DNA of 64,000 nucleotides from Pseudoalteromonas sp. T1lg23B (GTDB taxonomy: Bacteria > Pseudomonadota > Gammaproteobacteria > Enterobacterales > Alteromonadaceae). The position numbers and the translations under genes are program-made. The notes under the pieces were generated by a model. That model was given only the letters and a program-made list of their open reading frames with translations, ran no database searches and was not told the origin of the DNA. Location: the NCBI RefSeq assembly GCF_002964665.1, contig NZ_PQBZ01000005.1, forward strand, positions 1-64,000. The letters are read 5' to 3'. Below are positions 59,012-64,000 of this stretch, piece after piece; the stretch's first letter is position 1; each line of letters starts with the position of its first letter.

Positions 59012-59824
59012 ATGATGGTTAATGGCCAACCCAGTGTAATGGCTAGCAACTGGAACAGCATCGCCACACGTTTTAAACTAAAGCACTTGGGTAAACCCGT
59101 TTACCCCAGAGCCAGCACTATGCCACCATGGCAACATGTTCAGACGCATCAACATACATGGGGGCAACTGGCATATACCAGCAATGGGGTGTTGAGTATT
59201 GTGACGCCCGAAGGGAACTTTGTCATTCCTCCGGATCAAGCTCTATGGCTACCCCCCAATTTACCGCATGAAACTTTTTGCAGATATGGCGGATATTTTA
59301 GAAGTGTTTACATCGACGAAAAGTACGCCCCTCTGTTGGGTGGCAGCGCGAAGCTACTTCATGTTGATGAGCTATTAAAAGCGATGATTTTAGAAATATG
59401 TGCTTGGGAGCCAGACTATACACTGGACGACAAAACGCTGCGTTTTATACAGGTATTCGTTGATAGGCTCGAGTCAGCGCCAACCAGCTCATTTTTCATG
59501 CCGACAGCACAAGATGACAGACTACTCCCCATCATTAGTGAACTGCATGCTAATCCAGGGTGTCACAAAACACTGCAGCAGTGGGGTGAAGAGATCGGCG
59601 CATCGACGCGTACGCTCAACCGTTTGTTCGCAAAAAGTTTTGCAATGAACTTTAGTCAATGGAAACAAAAACTAAGGGCATTAAGAGCTGTAGAAATGAT
59701 AGAAGCAGGCCATAGTCAACAGTACATTGCCGAACAGCTTGGATTTGAATCCAGTTCAGCTTTCAACACTTCATTTAAAAAAGTATTCAATTGTACGCCG
59801 GGGCAATATCTAAAACGCCCCTAA
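59012..59824 (+). CDS. AraC-family transcriptional regulator
   Basis: About 270 aa: N-terminal cupin sensor (about 45-130, HQHTWGQLAYTSNGVL) and a C-terminal double HTH (about 165-270, NRLFAKSFAMNFSQWKQKLR, FESSSAFNTSFKKVF, TPGQYL). ATG at 59012 or 59015; GAGG lies 6 nt before the second. Divergent from the MFS gene. The following hairpin (59838-59857, GGCCTTG/CAAGGCC) has no T-run. Confidence 0.92.
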   Translation: MMVNGQPSVMASNWNSIATRFKLKHLGKPVYPRASTMPPWQHVQTHQHTWGQLAYTSNGVLSIVTPEGNFVIPPDQALWLPPNLPHETFCRYGGYFRSVYIDEKYAPLLGGSAKLLHVDELLKAMILEICAWEPDYTLDDKTLRFIQVFVDRLESAPTSSFFMPTAQDDRLLPIISELHANPGCHKTLQQWGEEIGASTRTLNRLFAKSFAMNFSQWKQKLRALRAVEMIEAGHSQQYIAEQLGFESSSAFNTSFKKVFNCTPGQYLKRP

Positions 59825-59872
59825 GGATCCTGACTCAGGCCTTGAATGAACAAGGCCATCACAAATTGTATA

Positions 59873-60766
59873 CTAATTTAATACCACAAATGTACCTTCG
59901 AACGTGGCAACCAACACATCACCATCATGAACCCTTACAGGTACAATGTACTTCGCTTTACCATCTGTTTTAAGGTCTTCTAGCTTGCCCTCACAATCTG
60001 CAATTGATACTGAAGCACTTGGCGCTGTTGTGAGCGGTTTCAAGTACTTGATGTTGGCATCTGCCAGTACAATGCTTCCTTCTAAGTTTAGCTCTTTTAA
60101 CGCGAGGTAAGTGGCTCCCCAGCCCGTCAAAGTTGCCATACTGTATATTGAACCGGCGAACATTGAGTTATGAAGGTTTAGATTCGCTTTGAGATCAGCC
60201 CGAGTTGAAAACTGCCAGTCAGTATAACTCTCAACCTTAATCCCCATAGCATCACTAATTGGAATAGACTCACGCCATGTGTCTTGTAGTACTTGCGTCC
60301 AATCTGGGTGACGGAACCACCCAGGTTCCGTTGGTCTTTGTTTAACCATTTTCCAGTGTTGAATATCGTCGTAGGCTAAATGCGCTTTCTCAACTACTTG
60401 ATACCCGTGGCGCTCATAGAAAACTAACGCTCTCTCTCTAGCAAATAAGACTAACTCTTCAGCATTTTGTCGCCACGCGCTTTTTTCTAATTCATGCAAT
60501 AGCCGGCTACCAAGATGCTGGCCTCGGTGCTCTTGCGAGACAGCCATATAACGCACCTGTGCTTGTTGTTGCGTGTTGAAGTGCAACCTAGCTACTGCTA
60601 ACACCTGATCTTCGTTGTTTTTTATGTATAAATGTTCAGATTCTTGCTCTAAATCGTCTTGCTCCGATCCACGAGGCAAGCCACACGGCGCACGTAAAAC
60701 TTGCCAACGTAGTTGGTAATAAGCTTGCCAATCTTCACTGCTTTGTGGTGAGCTAACCTTAAACAT
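59873..60766 (-). CDS. GNAT/hotdog fusion protein of the YiiD type
   Basis: About 297 aa from ATG 60766, with AGGAGT 4 nt upstream; the frame is open to 60892 but without a ribosome site there. N-terminal GNAT domain (about 1-145, acetyl-CoA loop EHRGQHLGSRLLHEL) and C-terminal YiiD-type hotdog thioesterase domain (about 155-297, NLHNSMFAGSIYSMATL). E. coli YiiD has been linked to malonyl-ACP decarboxylation in fatty-acid synthesis initiation. It neighbours dtd and yihY as in E. coli. Confidence 0.88.
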   Translation of the reverse strand: MFKVSSPQSSEDWQAYYQLRWQVLRAPCGLPRGSEQDDLEQESEHLYIKNNEDQVLAVARLHFNTQQQAQVRYMAVSQEHRGQHLGSRLLHELEKSAWRQNAEELVLFARERALVFYERHGYQVVEKAHLAYDDIQHWKMVKQRPTEPGWFRHPDWTQVLQDTWRESIPISDAMGIKVESYTDWQFSTRADLKANLNLHNSMFAGSIYSMATLTGWGATYLALKELNLEGSIVLADANIKYLKPLTTAPSASVSIADCEGKLEDLKTDGKAKYIVPVRVHDGDVLVATFEGTFVVLN

Positions 60767-60902
60767 AAATACTCCTGTTATTCGTTTTTCTTGGCGATGA
60801 GCAATAGACCATACTAGAAATCGATGAAACTGAACATAGTCTATTGGTAGAACACGGTAGCTGAGTGTAAAAATTATCGAACAAAGTGGCATTACAGCGA
60901 TC

Positions 60903-61613
60903 GTGAGCTATGCTGATGTTACTATGCATAATTTTGTGACTGCCCGAGGCACGATCGCCAACCAATTTGTGCAACAGAGCCATCAACTAGGTCATTTACT
61001 TTATTGGCACAAGCATGGCAATGTAAGTATACAAGTTCGGCAAGACAAAACCTTGCGCTGGTTGTTGATCAACGACACCTTACAATCTGTAGTGGAGAAA
61101 GACCACCCGGAGCAGCTTCTTTTTCCTCATTTACAAACTCTCGCCGCGATATGGCGAGATTTGCCCACACCAAACAAAGTGCTTGAACTTGGGTTAGGTG
61201 GCGGAGCTATCAGAGACTATCTACACGCAATTTACCCAGAATGTAACGTACTTTCCATAGATAACAACCCTGACATAGTACATTGCTATAAAAAGTATTT
61301 CAGTGGCGAGCAAGGGTGTAGTGTTGCTTGTATGGATGCCGATACTGCGTTGTCTGGTAGTCAACGATACGACTGGATCATTTTAGATTTATTTAGTGAA
61401 ATGGATGCGCCAATGTTTTTATTCCAGCACCCATTTTATCAACTCCTGCGAGCCGCACTCAACCACGATGGGTGGCTCTTTATCAACTTTCTAGCCGAAC
61501 ACCCTTCACAACGTCAGCGACTCGAACATTTGTTGATCACCAATTTCGGTAAAAAGCCAAGAATCGAAACCGTCGCTGACTACGCAAATCACATTATTGC
61601 TATTAAACGCTAA
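60903..61613 (+). CDS. Spermidine-synthase-like class I methyltransferase fold protein
   Basis: About 236 aa. AdoMet-type Rossmann motif LELGLGGGAIRDYL (about 97-110) and DNNPDIVH; the usual D-S-x-D-P catalytic region of spermidine synthase is replaced by ILDLFSEMDAP, so aminopropyl transfer is doubtful. The start is uncertain: GTG 60903 or ATG 60924, neither with a good ribosome site. Convergent with dtd (4-bp overlap). Confidence 0.8.
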   Translation: MSYADVTMHNFVTARGTIANQFVQQSHQLGHLLYWHKHGNVSIQVRQDKTLRWLLINDTLQSVVEKDHPEQLLFPHLQTLAAIWRDLPTPNKVLELGLGGGAIRDYLHAIYPECNVLSIDNNPDIVHCYKKYFSGEQGCSVACMDADTALSGSQRYDWIILDLFSEMDAPMFLFQHPFYQLLRAALNHDGWLFINFLAEHPSQRQRLEHLLITNFGKKPRIETVADYANHIIAIKR

Positions 61614-62047
61614 ACTTTTAAATTGAAAGTGACGGGCCCATCGTTACACAAGGTTACTTGCATATCAGCAGCAAACTGCCCTGTTGCCACTTTTACGCCC
61701 GATTCCTTAGCCTGCTCAACAAATAACTCATATAAAGCATTTGCACGTTCCGGTACTGCAGCCGATGAGAAGCTTGGCCTCATCCCTTTTTGGGTATCTG
61801 CTGCTAGCGTAAATTGGGAGACGACAAGTAACTCTCCCGCGATGTCCTTAAGACTCAGGTTCATCTTACCGTCATTATCCGTAAATATGCGATAGTTACT
61901 CACTTTGTGTAGTAACTTAGCGACATGTGCTTCTGTGTCTTCTTTCTCGACACCTAGCAGCAGTACCAAACCCTTTTCAATCTCACCTACGGTTACACCT
62001 GCAACCTCTACTTTGGCAAACGACACTCTCTGTATTAAGCCTTGCAC
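61610..62047 (-). CDS. dtd: D-aminoacyl-tRNA deacylase
   Basis: Removes D-amino acids from mischarged tRNA. This 145-aa protein has the signature SQFTLAADTQKGMRPSF (about 78-94) and the C-terminal cross-subunit Gly-cisPro motif GPVTF. Length is standard. Probably transcribed with pip and yihY. Confidence 0.95.
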   Translation of the reverse strand: MQGLIQRVSFAKVEVAGVTVGEIEKGLVLLLGVEKEDTEAHVAKLLHKVSNYRIFTDNDGKMNLSLKDIAGELLVVSQFTLAADTQKGMRPSFSSAAVPERANALYELFVEQAKESGVKVATGQFAADMQVTLCNDGPVTFNLKV

Positions 62048-62123
62048 ATCAGCCTCTATTCAAATATCGACAAAGTGCATCACTATAAGCCAATAGATTT
62101 ATAATCACCAGTTATTCAGAATG

Positions 62124-63065
62124 TTATGAATGCAGCTTACATGCTAAAAGATCTGCCGCCCGACGTATTGCTTCAAAATAAGCCTGACTTGCACCACTGT
62201 GTCCTAACCCATCCAGTATGTACAATTGCGCATTAAGTTCATCAGCTAACCGCTGAACCGGAGCAAAACGGCACACTAAATCATGTCTGCCGTGAACAAA
62301 CCATATTGGAATCGATTTAAGCTCCACAACGGCTGTATCTAAATTTTGTAGCTGTACAAATATTTCAGGACTGAAGTAATGACACATTATTTTCGCCTGT
62401 TGCATAATACAATTGGCGTGTTCTAAGTGGTAGCGGCTTAAAGACGCAGCTAAAGTAACCTGCCGATCCCATTCATGCCAATGATGAGCTGCTTTATGTT
62501 GTAACAATTCATCATCGCTTTGCAAAGCATCACTGTAATAAGCCAATACATCTTCTGCGCTTTGTAGACCCTGACTGAACGAGTGATAACTTTCAGGGTA
62601 AAACTGGGCACCGGCACCTTGCGGTGAGTATAACCACTGTAAGTCTTGCTCGGTCGCCAAAAAAGACGCCCACAAAATTAAACCTTTAACACGCGCTGGA
62701 TGTTTGTGCGCAAATAAAAGGCTCAATGTTGCGCCCCAAGATCCTCCCACCATTACCGTTTTCTTGATTTCAAGATGATCCAACAGCTTCAGTATGTCAT
62801 TAACAAGGTGGTTGGGGGTATTATGCTCCAATTCATGAGGCGTTGACTTGCCACATCCCCGTTGGCTATACAAAATGATTCGATAACGATCGGGGTTAAA
62901 ATATTGTGTTGCTTCTGGAGTCAAACCACAGCCTGGCCCACCGTGATTGACAAGAACAGGCAAACCATCCGATTTTCCATATTCTTCAACATAAATCTGA
63001 TGCCCGTCGCCAACGGCTAAATGAAAACTGCGCAATGCGTCTCCAACAATATAACCTTGTGCCAT
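62124..63065 (-). CDS. pip: Proline iminopeptidase (S33 alpha/beta hydrolase)
   Basis: Releases N-terminal proline from peptides. About 313 aa from ATG 63065 with AAGAGGTG upstream; the frame is open to 63170 but that overlaps yihY. Oxyanion HGGPGCG, nucleophile elbow GGSWGATLSL, acid in HGRHDLV and His in GLGHSG. It is inserted between yihY and dtd, which are adjacent in E. coli. Confidence 0.92.
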   Translation of the reverse strand: MAQGYIVGDALRSFHLAVGDGHQIYVEEYGKSDGLPVLVNHGGPGCGLTPEATQYFNPDRYRIILYSQRGCGKSTPHELEHNTPNHLVNDILKLLDHLEIKKTVMVGGSWGATLSLLFAHKHPARVKGLILWASFLATEQDLQWLYSPQGAGAQFYPESYHSFSQGLQSAEDVLAYYSDALQSDDELLQHKAAHHWHEWDRQVTLAASLSRYHLEHANCIMQQAKIMCHYFSPEIFVQLQNLDTAVVELKSIPIWFVHGRHDLVCRFAPVQRLADELNAQLYILDGLGHSGASQAYFEAIRRAADLLACKLHS

Positions 63066-63081
63066 TGTCACACCTCTTGAT

Positions 63082-63975
63082 TTAATATGTGTCGTTTTCC
63101 TCCATCTGCTCATCATCGTGTTTAAACCAAGGCTCATGTTCGCCCAAACAAACTGTAAATTCAGCACCAAGCAGTACTACAATCCACGATAGATAAACCC
63201 ATACAAACAGAATAGGAACCGTTGCTAACGCGCCGTAAATCACCTCATATGACGGAAAATGACTGATATATGCAGCAAACCCTTTCTTTGATAATTCAAA
63301 TAAAAGTGCCGCAAACAATGCACCTGGTACAGCCGCCCTAAATGAAACTCGCGTGTTAGGCACTAAAGTATAGAGCATTATGAAACCTGCCATTGAAATC
63401 AGGTAAGGTAATAGCTTAAGTAAAAAGCCGCTGAACCCAGGTATCCCTTGATCAGCAAAAGATACTAGCGAAACAATATAAGAGGTTACACCGATACTGG
63501 CCCCAAGTAACACGGGTCCCAGCGTTAAAACCATCCAATAGATAGCAAATGAAATCATCAAAGGGCGCTTTTTTTCAACTCGCCATATCCTATTTAGAGC
63601 CGCGTCTACATTTCTTATCAACAACAGTGCAATTGCAGCTAAAAAGCCAATGCCGACCGCTGTCATTTGATTTGCATTACCAGTAAAGGCACTAATATGA
63701 GACTTAATACTATCTGTAGAAGTGGGCACGAAGTTGTTAAAGATAAAGTTCTCTATCGCAACTCTCGTATCTTCAAAGCCGGGAAATGCAGAAAAAATTG
63801 CAACACCTACAGCAATTAGAGGCACAAGCGACAACAGTGTGACATAGGCAAGATAACCAGCGTTAACTGTGATCTGATCTTCTGTGCAGCGCATAAAATA
63901 GTAGCGCCACCACTTAGGCTGCATCGAAATAAGCTGTTTTACCTTGGGTAACAATTGTTCTAACCTAACCTTCAT
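63082..63975 (-). CDS. yihY: YihY/BrkB-family inner membrane protein
   Basis: About 297 aa with six TM helices and the YihY signature (NAGYLAYVTLLSLVPL, SKKGFAAYI). Formerly mis-assigned as RNase BN; function unknown. Start ATG at 63975 or 63981. First visible gene of yihY-pip-dtd; the upstream region is outside the window. Confidence 0.93.
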   Translation of the reverse strand: MKVRLEQLLPKVKQLISMQPKWWRYYFMRCTEDQITVNAGYLAYVTLLSLVPLIAVGVAIFSAFPGFEDTRVAIENFIFNNFVPTSTDSIKSHISAFTGNANQMTAVGIGFLAAIALLLIRNVDAALNRIWRVEKKRPLMISFAIYWMVLTLGPVLLGASIGVTSYIVSLVSFADQGIPGFSGFLLKLLPYLISMAGFIMLYTLVPNTRVSFRAAVPGALFAALLFELSKKGFAAYISHFPSYEVIYGALATVPILFVWVYLSWIVVLLGAEFTVCLGEHEPWFKHDDEQMEENDTY

Positions 63976-64000
63976 AACCATCTAATTTTTAGAAACTCTT

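Noticed and set aside
63066..63170. Upstream extension of the proline iminopeptidase
   Set aside because: It overlaps yihY by about 90 bp; ATG 63065 has a good ribosome site and matches the family's N-terminus.

Overview
The window looks like a chromosomal segment of a marine gammaproteobacterium of the Alteromonadales, most like Pseudoalteromonas. The evidence is gene content and order: murI beside an rrn operon and trmA, srkA-dsbA, hslR-hslO-pckA, fabR with sthA, and yihY/dtd/yiiD are linkages also known from enterobacterial and vibrio chromosomes. Moderate GC content and many TAATG/ATGA overlaps fit as well. No prophage, transposase, CRISPR array or tRNA gene was recognised.

Layout. 1-700: 5' end of a 16S gene reading off the left edge, with its leader and two promoters. 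0.7-9.6 kb: a membrane-anchored RRM protein, murI, a DUF5610-like protein, trmA, srkA with two tandem dsbA genes, ccoG, two coupled small unknown genes and a YecA-like protein. 9.6-21 kb: a complete type II secretion operon, gspCDEFGHIJKLMN. 21.2-28.1 kb: hslR, hslO, pckA with twin operator-like repeats, a Cache-type chemoreceptor, and hemN with a well-placed FNR-like box. 28.2-30.2 kb: a TerB-like protein, a lipoprotein, a globin and a secreted unknown. 30.3-35.2 kb: the leuABCD operon with a leucine-rich leader peptide and attenuator; leuB carries a single-base frameshift.

35.3-46.1 kb is the most unusual part: seven consecutive minus-strand genes, all predicted to be exported. They encode an M4-type metalloprotease with PKD and GEVED domains, a protein ending in a Hint (hedgehog/intein) domain, three divergent paralogues that resemble the MACPF/cholesterol-dependent-cytolysin pore-forming fold, a GEVED protein, and a PKD protein with a GlyGly-CTERM tail. 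Strong hairpins lie in three of the intercistronic gaps. I read this as a candidate multi-component, protease-linked, secreted pore-forming system, possibly exported by the T2SS encoded about 15 kb away. The fold assignment is by eye and is an inference.

46.4-49.8 kb is the unsaturated-fatty-acid module: fabR and a delta-9 desaturase diverge from a perfect FabR palindrome, followed by sthA. 49.8-64 kb is mixed accessory and core content: a cupredoxin/outer-membrane barrel pair, a GH97 glycosidase, a LiaF-like protein, a GNAT, two MFS transporters beside a LysR and an AraC regulator, a YiiD-type GNAT/hotdog fusion, a spermidine-synthase-like methyltransferase, dtd, a proline iminopeptidase and YihY.
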